Below, piece by piece: positions 1 to 4,814 of a stretch of DNA of 9,266 nucleotides. Under the pieces are notes generated by a model. That model saw nothing but the letters and a program-made list of their open reading frames with translations, was not told the origin of the DNA and did no database searches. The DNA comes from an uncultured bacterium. GTDB taxonomy: Bacteria; Actinomycetota; Coriobacteriia; Coriobacteriales; Atopobiaceae. The translations under genes and the position numbers were made by a program. How positions within the stretch are numbered: the first letter of the stretch is position 1; each line of letters begins with the position of its first letter. The stretch spans positions 1 through 9,266 of the forward strand of contig CAJMLD010000051.1 in NCBI GenBank assembly GCA_905214175.1, given 5' to 3'.

Positions 1-21
1 GAACCCGAAAGAAATCCATGC

Positions 22-315
22 TCAAAACCGAAAGTCAGGCTTGACTAAACACATCATTATCGCGAACTCGGCGGCTCCCACGTTGAGCTCGGGCATCCTG
101 GCCGAGCCCTCCTCGTAGCCGGAGATGACCGCTATGAGCACCGTCTCGTCGCCGTCCGTGGCCACGATTGGCGCGTCCTCGCAGTCGCATGACCAGCCGT
201 CGCCCGCGTGGACTTCGTATCCCCTGTGGGCGAGGTAGTCTCTCACGACGCCCTCGCACGTGGCGACGAGACTCTCCTCGGTCACTGCTGCGGCGCTCTC
301 TGTCTTCTCGGTCAT
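22..315 (-). CDS. Small YraN/UPF0102-like protein, truncated and apparently catalytically degenerate
   Basis: The 97-residue product starts at an ATG at 315 with a strong ribosome binding site (GGAGG about 6 bases upstream), so this start is preferred over longer readings into the GC-rich sequence upstream. Residues about 18-65 resemble the start of the YraN/UPF0102 family, which has a restriction-endonuclease-like fold: a helix with VRDYLAHRGYEV (24-35), then CEDAPIVATDGDETVLIAVI (45-64), which lines up with the usual GEIDLIA...FVEVK pattern. The conserved E-V-K is A-V-I here, so nuclease activity is unlikely. MPELNV (74-79) resembles the segment after the core in actinobacterial relatives. 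The protein stops at 97 residues, shorter than the usual roughly 115-130, so the C-terminus is probably lost. The family match is by eye. It is the last gene of the minus-strand series in this window. Function unknown. Confidence 0.6.
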   Translation of the reverse strand: MTEKTESAAAVTEESLVATCEGVVRDYLAHRGYEVHAGDGWSCDCEDAPIVATDGDETVLIAVISGYEEGSARMPELNVGAAEFAIMMCLVKPDFRF

Positions 316-733
316 GGTGACCTCCCTAGGACGTGGGAAGGCCCTTTGCCCTCCCTCGCCCAACGAGCGGCAAGGCCCGCGTGGCGGGGCGGCGCGCCCT
401 TGCGGGCGTGGCGCGGCGCCGACCAGTCGCGCGGGCCGTCGGGGAGCGGGAAGAGGTGCTTGCTCCCTGTGCCAGCGTCTTGGGCGAGGGAGGGATTGGA
501 GGTGTTGGCGCGGAAGTGCGGCGAACTTCTGCACCGACCCGGCGCGGGGGCGACCTCCGCTGCCGCGCCGGCCGGGCGCTTTCGACGACCGCGAGGAAAG
601 GGGATGCCGACGATGTCCCCGGCGCAGCGGATGTCGGAAGGGCACATCCGGCCCGATGTCCCCACGCTCCCGCAGGATCGTGGGGACCGACTTGCAACTC
701 ACGCAGCACCTGGCCCGCACGGTGAGGATGACC
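316..733. other. GC-rich gap without a supported gene
   Basis: This 418 bp stretch separates the 71-residue and 97-residue minus-strand genes. Several frames are open on both strands, but their translations are rich in R, P, A and G with no recognisable motif and no convincing ribosome binding site, as expected for chance open frames in GC-rich DNA. It contains a strong hairpin at 658-687, an imperfect inverted repeat at 370-403 (GCAAGG and CGCG arms against CGCG and CCTTGC), and a 10 bp direct repeat, CGATGTCCCC, at 611-620 and 654-663. No promoter hexamers for the 97-residue gene are evident, so it may depend on read-through from upstream, or the region may be decayed coding DNA. Confidence 0.5.
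658..687 (-). repeat. Strong hairpin downstream of the 71-residue gene
   Basis: GTCCCCACG (658-666) and CGTGGGGAC (679-687) form a perfect 9 bp stem with a 12-base loop. It lies about 50 bases after the stop codon of the 734-949 gene in the direction of transcription. No T-run follows on either strand, so it is not a classical intrinsic terminator. It may be an mRNA-stabilising stem or a processing site. Confidence 0.45.
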
Positions 734-949
734 CTACCGCGCAGGGAAGCCGCCTCCCGCATGGGAGTGCGCCTCGGTCGCCTCGGCGAGCTCCCTTACC
801 AAACGCCCCAGGAGGCACATCGCGGCGTCCGCAGCGTCACTTGGCGCCGAAGAGAGGTCGACATTCTCCAGGATTGCCGAGATGCCCTTCTCCGCGAACG
901 CGACCTCTTCGAGGTCCGCGTTGCCGTCGGAATCATAGATCCACTTCAT
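734..949 (-). CDS. Small acidic protein of unknown function
   Basis: The 71-residue product begins MKWIYDSDGNADLEEVAF and is acidic, with no cysteine pair, membrane segment or known motif that I recognise. The central part (residues about 14-60) is likely helical. The ATG at 949 has GGAG about 8 bases upstream and is preferred. An in-frame ATG at 976 would add nine residues (MDTRHGVGT) but lacks a ribosome binding site. The gene follows the promoter and leader at 1012-1109 on the same strand with no other promoter visible between 1012 and 949, so its expression may depend on read-through of the terminator at 1012-1045. It could be a small element-encoded accessory protein, but nothing in the sequence shows what it does. 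Confidence 0.5.
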   Translation of the reverse strand: MKWIYDSDGNADLEEVAFAEKGISAILENVDLSSAPSDAADAAMCLLGRLVRELAEATEAHSHAGGGFPAR

Positions 950-1011
950 CGTCCCGACTCCATGTCTCGTATCCATGTGTTTTGGTGGCTATGCCAGTGA
1001 TGCCTTCGAGC

Positions 1012-1045
1012 AAAAATTAGGCGGAGGCGCTCGTGCGTCCCCGCC
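1012..1045 (-). terminator. Intrinsic terminator on the minus strand
   Basis: Read on the minus strand, GGCGG (1045-1041) pairs with CCGCC (1024-1020), extended inward by a G-U pair, a G-C pair, one mismatch and three CGC/GCG pairs around an ACGA loop. It is followed directly by TAATTTTTG (1019-1011), a good U-tract. It lies only about 30-60 bases downstream of the promoter at 1082-1109 and about 60 bases upstream of the 71-residue gene, which is an attenuator-like position. Confidence 0.65.
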
Positions 1046-1073
1046 ACATAAAAACCCTATCGGGTTTTGACAT
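1017..1073 (-). CDS. Putative leader peptide overlapping the terminator
   Basis: An 18-residue frame, MSKPDRVFMWRGRTSASA, starts with ATG at 1073, only 8 bases after the -10 box of the promoter at 1082-1109. An mRNA from that promoter would therefore be leaderless or nearly so. The last nine codons form the terminator stem, and the TAA stop sits in the U-tract side, so a translating ribosome would cover and open the stem. A second in-frame ATG at 1049 gives a 10-residue version, preceded only by a weak AGGG. Short frames arise by chance, so this is a tentative call resting on the arrangement, not on homology. Confidence 0.3.
   Translation of the reverse strand: MSKPDRVFMWRGRTSASA
1051..1068. 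repeat. Perfect 7 bp inverted repeat near the transcription start
   Basis: AAAACCC (1051-1057) and GGGTTTT (1062-1068) are separated by TATC. The palindrome falls about 5-25 bases downstream of the expected start of transcription from the minus-strand promoter at 1082-1109. It could be a repressor operator or a 5' hairpin in the leader RNA. It is short and AT-flanked enough to be a weak terminator in either direction. Confidence 0.45.
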
Positions 1074-1081
1074 CTGGTTCC

Positions 1082-1109
1082 ATTCTAACCAGCCGGGATT
1101 GGCGGTCAA
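1082..1109 (-). promoter_or_regulatory. Sigma-70-type promoter on the minus strand
   Basis: The -35 box TTGACC (1109-1104) and -10 box TAGAAT (1087-1082) are separated by 16 bases, each one mismatch from consensus. This is the clearest promoter in the left part. It should start transcription near 1073-1076, at the leader frame and hairpins, heading for the 71-residue and 97-residue genes. Confidence 0.6.
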
Positions 1110-1211
1110 TCGGATTCGTGGTCTGGACGTCGCCGTGCTAACGGTGGCGGCGTGCTCGCATTCTGGGGCTGGCGACTGGTATTGAAGGACTGGGTCGCTT
1201 GCGACTTCCCG

Positions 1212-2036
1212 CTACCGTGAGGCATCGATGCGGGCGACGAGCCCGTTGGCCCACTCGATGGCCTCCGCGAAGTCCTGCAACACGTCGAGCCCATCCGCCT
1301 GGTCGGCGTAGAGCTCGCTCCAGCCCTCTCCGGCGACGACCCTGGGCGGCCATTCCTGTGCCTTCCGGTAGGCGAAGAGCCTCACGCAGACCTGTCTCGT
1401 GCGCGCCAGGTCCACGTCGGCGTTGCCCATGATGAGCTGGAGGTCGACGAGGTCGCGCACGCGGTCGCCGCCGCTCGTGAGCCCGTGGAGCTTCTGGGCA
1501 ACCTGGTAGCAGAGGTCCATGAGGGCCACGTCCCCGACGGCGGGGAACCCGAGCCTCCCGAGGGCGTCCGAGGCCTCGGCCTGGCTGGTCGCGTCTGCCC
1601 GCTCGGCGTCGCCGATCTCGTCGAACCCCACCTCGAGGGGCACCGTGCACCAGGACTTTCCCAGGTAGGAGAGCTTCACGTCGAAGGGACGCATCACGTA
1701 CTCGCCGGGGATGTCCGGTGGCGTGGCGGGCTCGCGGCGCACGACGCGGCCGGTGAAGCCCTCCCATCCGGCGGCGAGCGCATCGGAGAGCCTCGCAGCG
1801 TACTCGTCCGGGTCGCTCGCCGTGGCGGTGTCGAGGTCGGTAGTGTAGCGCGTGGCCCCGGACCCGAAGCGCATCCTGACGGCGCTTCCGCCCTTCACGA
1901 CCCCGTCGGGCAGCATCTGTGCCACTATGGCGCTGGCCACGAGGGTGCGCATGCGCACGTAGCCGTCGGCGGTGCCGCCGGAGGCCCTCCGGATGGCGTC
2001 GTCCAGGTGCCTCATGCTGTTCGGGCGCTTAGGCAT
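1212..2036 (-). CDS. abiEii: AbiEii/AbiGii-family nucleotidyltransferase toxin
   Basis: This 274-residue protein is the toxin half of an AbiE-type (type IV) toxin-antitoxin/abortive-infection module. AbiEii proteins are DNA polymerase beta-like nucleotidyltransferases that stop growth, and AbiE systems limit phage spread. Visible motifs are KGGSAVR (48-54) followed by TTDLD (65-69), giving the G-G-S and D-x-D metal site; PFDVKLSY (117-124) with a third acidic residue; QKLHGL (181-186); and RVRDLVDLQ (192-200), matching the later conserved motifs of the family. All key residues seem present, so it may be active. The ATG at 2036 overlaps the end of abiEi by 8 bases and has a GGAGG site inside abiEi, so translation is probably coupled. 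A longer reading from 2066 would only extend further into abiEi and is rejected. Length fits the family. Confidence 0.9.
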   Translation of the reverse strand: MPKRPNSMRHLDDAIRRASGGTADGYVRMRTLVASAIVAQMLPDGVVKGGSAVRMRFGSGATRYTTDLDTATASDPDEYAARLSDALAAGWEGFTGRVVRREPATPPDIPGEYVMRPFDVKLSYLGKSWCTVPLEVGFDEIGDAERADATSQAEASDALGRLGFPAVGDVALMDLCYQVAQKLHGLTSGGDRVRDLVDLQLIMGNADVDLARTRQVCVRLFAYRKAQEWPPRVVAGEGWSELYADQADGLDVLQDFAEAIEWANGLVARIDASR

Positions 2037-2562
2037 GGGCGCCCACCTCCCCCTCGATCTCCGCAAGCTCGGCCGGCGTGACGTAGCCCATCCGCGCTGC
2101 CTCGCGCGCCGCGTCGACGGCGCGGGCGGGTCCCAGGGTCCTCGCCGCCTCGCGGATCGCGTCGGCGGCCTCCTGGCAGGCTATGCCCTCGTACAGCGTG
2201 ACCCGGTCCGGGTGCCTCCGCCAGACGAGCCTCACGCCCTCGCCGAGGCTGCGCCTGGTCCTCCTGGGCGTCGCCACCCGGATTGCGCGCGGGTCGGTGG
2301 GGCAGAGCCCGAGGAGCGCCACCACGGACTCGCCGTAGAGGTAGGCGCCCTCGCCCGCGGCCCTAACGGCGATAGCGTAGGGTGCCTGCTCCTGGTAGGG
2401 CCACACGGGCACTCGGTAGACGCCCCTGGCCACGCGCTCGAGCCTGCCGCGCGCCGCGTACTGCACCACCTCCGCGTCGGAGGCGCCGAGCGCCCTCGCG
2501 TCCGCGGACGTCACGAGGCCGTAGTCGTCGGCCGCCCCGTATATGTCGTCTATCTTAGCCAT
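2029..2562 (-). CDS. abiEi: AbiEi-family antitoxin, winged-helix transcriptional regulator
   Basis: This 177-residue protein is the cognate antitoxin. AbiEi antitoxins have an N-terminal winged helix-turn-helix that represses the operon and a C-terminal domain that counters the toxin. Residues 1-52 show the typical start KIDDIYGAADDYGLVTSADA, ending in RLERVARGVYRV at the wing. The middle part, GAYLYGESVVALLGL (72-86) then PRAIRVATPRRTRRS, is characteristic of the family. The start at 2562 matches where the family domain begins and lies 6 bases after a TATACT box, suggesting a leaderless mRNA. The frame stays open upstream: ATG at 2619 has GGAGG 8 bases before it and would add 19 residues (MEYTIEDVSYVECFRYTIA) whose codon use is much less GC-biased than the body. 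The start is therefore uncertain, the identity is not. Confidence 0.87.
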   Translation of the reverse strand: MAKIDDIYGAADDYGLVTSADARALGASDAEVVQYAARGRLERVARGVYRVPVWPYQEQAPYAIAVRAAGEGAYLYGESVVALLGLCPTDPRAIRVATPRRTRRSLGEGVRLVWRRHPDRVTLYEGIACQEAADAIREAARTLGPARAVDAAREAARMGYVTPAELAEIEGEVGAHA

Positions 2563-2568
2563 GGCAAT

Positions 2569-2615
2569 AGTATAGCGAAAGCACTCTACATATGACACAT
2601 CCTCGATCGTATACT
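2569..2615 (-). promoter_or_regulatory. Candidate abiE promoter and operator
   Basis: On the minus strand GTGTCA (2598-2593) and TATACT (2574-2569) are 18 bases apart and would start transcription at or next to the ATG at 2562. AGTATA (2569-2574) and TATACT (2610-2615) also form an inverted pair flanking this promoter. AbiEi proteins are known to autorepress through inverted repeats in the operon promoter, so these half-sites are candidates. The -35 box is only a partial match. Confidence 0.35.
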
Positions 2616-2691
2616 CCATAATGCGATCCTCCAAAGTCGCCATCGGCGTTCCGTTCGCCCCAGGGTGTGCATCCGCACGCGCCGCGGCAAT

Positions 2692-2749
2692 CGGACTCGC
2701 TTCCGCCCCGAATCCGCTTCCGATGCTTCGATGGGTGCCGTCTGCACCC
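2692..2749. repeat. Short direct and inverted repeats between integrase and abiEi
   Basis: CGGACTCGCTTCCG (2692-2705) and CGAATCCGCTTCCG (2709-2722) match at 11 of 14 positions with a 17 bp period. GGGTGC (2733-2738) and GCACCC (2744-2749) form a 6 bp stem just after the integrase stop. No T-run follows, so termination there is doubtful. These could be protein-binding sites or chance; the rest of the 2620-2754 gap shows nothing further. Confidence 0.25.
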
Positions 2750-2754
2750 CGTTC

Positions 2755-3993
2755 CTACGAGAGCCCCGCGGACATGATCCTGCCCATGAGGTCCATGCTG
2801 ACCTTCTTGCTGTCTGCGAGCGCGTCGGCGTAGACGTTGAGGGTCATCGCCGCGTTGGAGTGGCCGAGGATGGCGCTCACGGTCTTCACGTCCACGCCGG
2901 AGCCGATCGCCATCGTCGCGAAGGTGTGCCTGAGGTCGTGGAACCTCGGCGGCTCGCCCTGTGAGCCCACGAGCCTCGCCACCCTCACGAACGCCCTCCA
3001 CTCCTGCCCCAGCGCCATCGGGCTCTTCCAGGCGCCGGTGACGGCGCTGCCCACGACGAAGAGCCCCTCGTCCCAGTCGAGGCCCATCGCATCGCGCTCG
3101 CCGTGCATGGCGCGCGCCCTCGCCTCAAGCACGCGGGCGAGCTCGTCGCCGTAGGGGATGGTCCTGGCCGAGCTCCTGGTCTTCGGCGTGGAGAGCGCGA
3201 AGGTGCCGTTCGCCCTCGTTAGCGCGTGCGAGACCCGGATCTTGCGTGACACGCGGTCGACGTCCTGCCACCTGAGGGCGCATATCTCGCCCTGCCTCAT
3301 CCCCGTCATGAGCGCGAGGAGCACGGCGGTGGAGAACGGGTCGGCGACGCTCCCGAGCGTCTGGTTGAGCTGCCGGACGCTTGCGGCGTCGAGGGAGTTT
3401 ATCGGCTTCGTGGGCCTCTTGGGAGCGTCGACAAGGTCGAAGGGGTTCGACGGGATGTCGCCCAGCCTGCGCGCCCTGATGAAGGCGGTCTTGAGCAGCA
3501 CGTGGGTGTGCGAGACGGTGTTGCCGCCGTAGCCGTCCTGCACCATGTCGCGCTCGAACTCCTGGATCTGCCTCGCGGTGACCTGTCCCACGGGGGTCTT
3601 GCCGAGCTCGGTGCCCAGCAGGTGCTTCGCGTACCAGCGGTAGCCGTCCGCCGTGGAGGCGAGGATGTTGCCGGTGGACTCCTTCATGTCTATGTAGTCG
3701 AGGACGTAGCGGTATACCGGCGTCTCGCAGGAGACGGTGCCGGAGAGCTCCTCGTCCTTTCGGACCTCCTCGTCGCGCCACTCCCTGAGGAAGTCCTCGG
3801 CGGCGCCCTTCCCGCGGTTGTCCCTGGTGACCTTCCCGGTCTTCCTGCTAACCCTGTCGGGATAGCAGGCGACGGGGGTGTTTCGCGTCATCCTCCTCTG
3901 TCTGCCGTCCTCGTCCTGCCAGCTGATCGCGGCCCTCCAGTGGCCGGACCTCTCGTCCTTGAAGACGAACCCATTGCTCAGATTCCTCGGCAT
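2755..3993 (-). CDS. int: Tyrosine recombinase (phage/ICE-type integrase)
   Basis: This 412-residue protein is a complete site-specific tyrosine integrase. The N-terminal part (about 8-35) resembles an arm-type DNA-binding domain (GFVFKDERSGHWRAAISW). A core-binding domain covers about 90-190 (VYRYVLDYIDMKESTGNI through VLLKTAFIRARRLGDIPSNPF), and the catalytic domain about 195-400. The full catalytic set is visible: R233 in TGMRQGEICALRW, K271 in STPKTRSSARTIP, H352 and R355 in FHDLRHTFAT, H378 in GHSNAAMTLNVY and nucleophile Y388. The length is usual for element integrases. It reads away from the tRNA-Pro-like remnant at 4221-4266, and the gap between holds repeat clusters that suit integrase arm sites. 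ATG at 3993 has a GGGGG-type site 4-5 bases upstream. Its job is very likely integration and excision of the left-hand element; a role in hsdS inversion is possible but less likely. Confidence 0.95.
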   Translation of the reverse strand: MPRNLSNGFVFKDERSGHWRAAISWQDEDGRQRRMTRNTPVACYPDRVSRKTGKVTRDNRGKGAAEDFLREWRDEEVRKDEELSGTVSCETPVYRYVLDYIDMKESTGNILASTADGYRWYAKHLLGTELGKTPVGQVTARQIQEFERDMVQDGYGGNTVSHTHVLLKTAFIRARRLGDIPSNPFDLVDAPKRPTKPINSLDAASVRQLNQTLGSVADPFSTAVLLALMTGMRQGEICALRWQDVDRVSRKIRVSHALTRANGTFALSTPKTRSSARTIPYGDELARVLEARARAMHGERDAMGLDWDEGLFVVGSAVTGAWKSPMALGQEWRAFVRVARLVGSQGEPPRFHDLRHTFATMAIGSGVDVKTVSAILGHSNAAMTLNVYADALADSKKVSMDLMGRIMSAGLS

Positions 3994-4044
3994 CGTGCCC
4001 CCATCAACGTTTGAACCTTTGATGCGCCCGCCCGCGGCCGTCGC

Positions 4045-4090
4045 AGTACGTGCAGTACGTGGATAGTACGTGGCGTACTATTTGCGTACT
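4045..4090. repeat. Five phased GTAC boxes upstream of the integrase
   Basis: AGTACG occurs at 4045-4050, 4054-4059 and 4065-4070, and its complement CGTACT at 4074-4079 and 4085-4090. Successive boxes are 9, 11, 9 and 11 bp apart, so pairs repeat every 20 bp and all face roughly the same side of the helix. The cluster lies 50-100 bp upstream of the integrase gene, a position typical of arm-type integrase, excisionase or repressor sites. The bound protein is unknown. Confidence 0.6.
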
Positions 4091-4178
4091 GCGGACGACT
4101 TTACATGACGGGGGCTGTGGTCGCCTCATGTTCGTCAAGGTCAGCAAATGCCCAGTTAAACAGCACAATTTGTGGAAG

Positions 4179-4195
4179 TGGTGTCCTCTGGTGTC
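4179..4195. repeat. Tandem TGGTGTC repeats beside the attachment site
   Basis: TGGTGTC occurs at 4179-4185 and 4189-4195, a 10 bp period, about 25-40 bp from the tRNA-derived core. They could be arm-type sites for the integrase or an accessory bending protein, but two copies of a 7-mer are weak evidence. Confidence 0.3.
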
Positions 4196-4220
4196 TATTG
4201 ACATTCATCAAGGATTGCGC

Positions 4221-4266
4221 CCTGGGGGTCAAGGGGTCGCTGGTTCGAATCCAGTCCACCCGACCA
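4221..4266 (+). mobile_element. Attachment site: 3' remnant of a tRNA-Pro-like gene
   Basis: The segment reads like the 3' half of a tRNA: anticodon-loop-like TGGGGGT (4223-4229), variable region AAGGGGTC, T-arm GCTGG-TTCGAAT-CCAGT (4239-4255), acceptor strand CCACCCG (4256-4262) and ACCA (4263-4266). The loop and arms fit a tRNA-Pro with anticodon GGG, an assignment made by comparison from memory. The 5' half is missing: no CGGGTGG acceptor strand or D-arm occurs upstream and the anticodon stem has no partner. It is therefore not a functional tRNA gene but the duplicated core left when an element integrates into a tRNA 3' end. The intact copy should lie left of the window, which places the integrase and the AbiE genes inside the element. 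Confidence 0.75.
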
Positions 4267-4275
4267 GAAAACAGC

Positions 4276-4307
4276 AGGTCAGAGGCTTAAGCCTCTGACC
4301 TTTTTTT
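4276..4307 (+). terminator. Strong intrinsic terminator after the tRNA remnant
   Basis: GGTCAGAGGC (4277-4286), TTAA, GCCTCTGACC (4291-4300) form a perfect 10 bp stem with a 4-base loop, followed by seven T (4301-4307). It sits 10 bases after the CCA of the tRNA remnant, where a tRNA gene terminator would be, so it is probably the original chromosomal terminator of the target tRNA. Confidence 0.88.
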
Positions 4308-4358
4308 CTTATATGTACTAGTTTTGTACCGCGACGAACGTTCTTATCCCACTTTGTT

Positions 4359-4814
4359 TCAAGACTCGTGTGCGACCTTATCGATCGTGTTGAGCGCCGC
4401 CACGGATTGGTTGTAGAGCGTCCCTATGGAGCGCCGGTTGCGCACGATGCCGTGGGAGGTCTCGTAGTCGAAGGCGACGGTGCCAGTCCCCATGCGCGTC
4501 CTGCCATCCGCGAGACAGTGTATCAGGAGCCTCACGGCCTGGCTCCTGGAGCAGCCCATCTCGGCGGAGGCCCGGTCTAGTGCCTCGAGCTCGCCATCGG
4601 AGACACGGACGTTCAGGCACCTCGTCACGATGTCACGGCTTAAGTCTGCCCCAGAGCCGCGGGGCATCCCCCGCAGAGCGAAAGGACGTTCGGACGATAC
4701 TACTTCCGTGGCCGCCGCGTCCGCTCCATCCGCCTCATCTATCCTGGCGACCGTGGGTGTATGGAATGGGCTACTTACAGTCCGTGGAGTTCTTAAAGCC
4801 AGTGGTTTCGTCAT
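4359..4814 (-). CDS. Ribbon-helix-helix protein, MobC-like, possible independent start inside the chimera
   Basis: An ATG at 4814 with GGAG 4 bases upstream would give a 151-residue protein independent of the HsdS part. Residues 1-62 are low-complexity and probably disordered. Residues about 65-103 (TRCLNVRVSDGELEALDRASAEMGCSRSQAVRLLIHCL) have the pattern of a ribbon-helix-helix DNA-binding domain as in relaxosome accessory proteins. The end, RSIGTLYNQSVAALNTI (128-144), resembles the N-Q-x-x-x-x-L-N segment of MobC-type mobilization proteins. It stops soon after that, so the C-terminus may be truncated. No relaxase is in the window. It may be the remnant of a mobilizable element; the MobC match is by eye, and an unrelated RHH regulator is possible. 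Confidence 0.45.
   Translation of the reverse strand: MTKPLALRTPRTVSSPFHTPTVARIDEADGADAAATEVVSSERPFALRGMPRGSGADLSRDIVTRCLNVRVSDGELEALDRASAEMGCSRSQAVRLLIHCLADGRTRMGTGTVAFDYETSHGIVRNRRSIGTLYNQSVAALNTIDKVAHES

Larger units (their letters stand above)
3994..4220. other. Integrase control and attachment region without a gene
   Basis: The 227 bp between the integrase start and the tRNA remnant is less GC-rich than the genes around it and carries two repeat clusters (4045-4090 and 4179-4195). Short open frames cross it on both strands, but one runs straight through the tRNA fragment and none has a motif, so I treat it as noncoding. No convincing integrase promoter could be picked out; it may overlap the GTAC repeats. 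Confidence 0.55.

Noticed and set aside
312..709. Minus-strand open frames in the 316-733 gap (117 and 127 codons)
   Set aside because: Low-complexity, basic and proline-rich translations in overlapping frames, no start signals and no resemblance to known proteins.
208..1020. Long plus-strand open frames (270 and 246 codons) across 208-1020
   Set aside because: They run antisense to the small genes, translate to R/P/G/A-rich sequence without motifs, and have no ribosome binding site; GC-rich antisense frames are expected to stay open.
2755..3993. The integrase as the hsdS invertase
   Set aside because: It lies next to a tRNA remnant, with arm-like repeats beside it and a full-size element-integrase architecture. 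It is separated from the hsdS sequences by the attachment site and a terminator. Not excluded, but element integration explains it better.
4190..4266. Complete tRNA-Pro gene
   Set aside because: Only the 3' half is tRNA-like; the 5' acceptor strand, D-arm and 5' side of the anticodon stem are absent upstream.
4050..4298. Plus-strand frame of 82 codons through the integrase upstream region
   Set aside because: It reads through the tRNA remnant and the terminator stem and has no ribosome binding site; chance frame.
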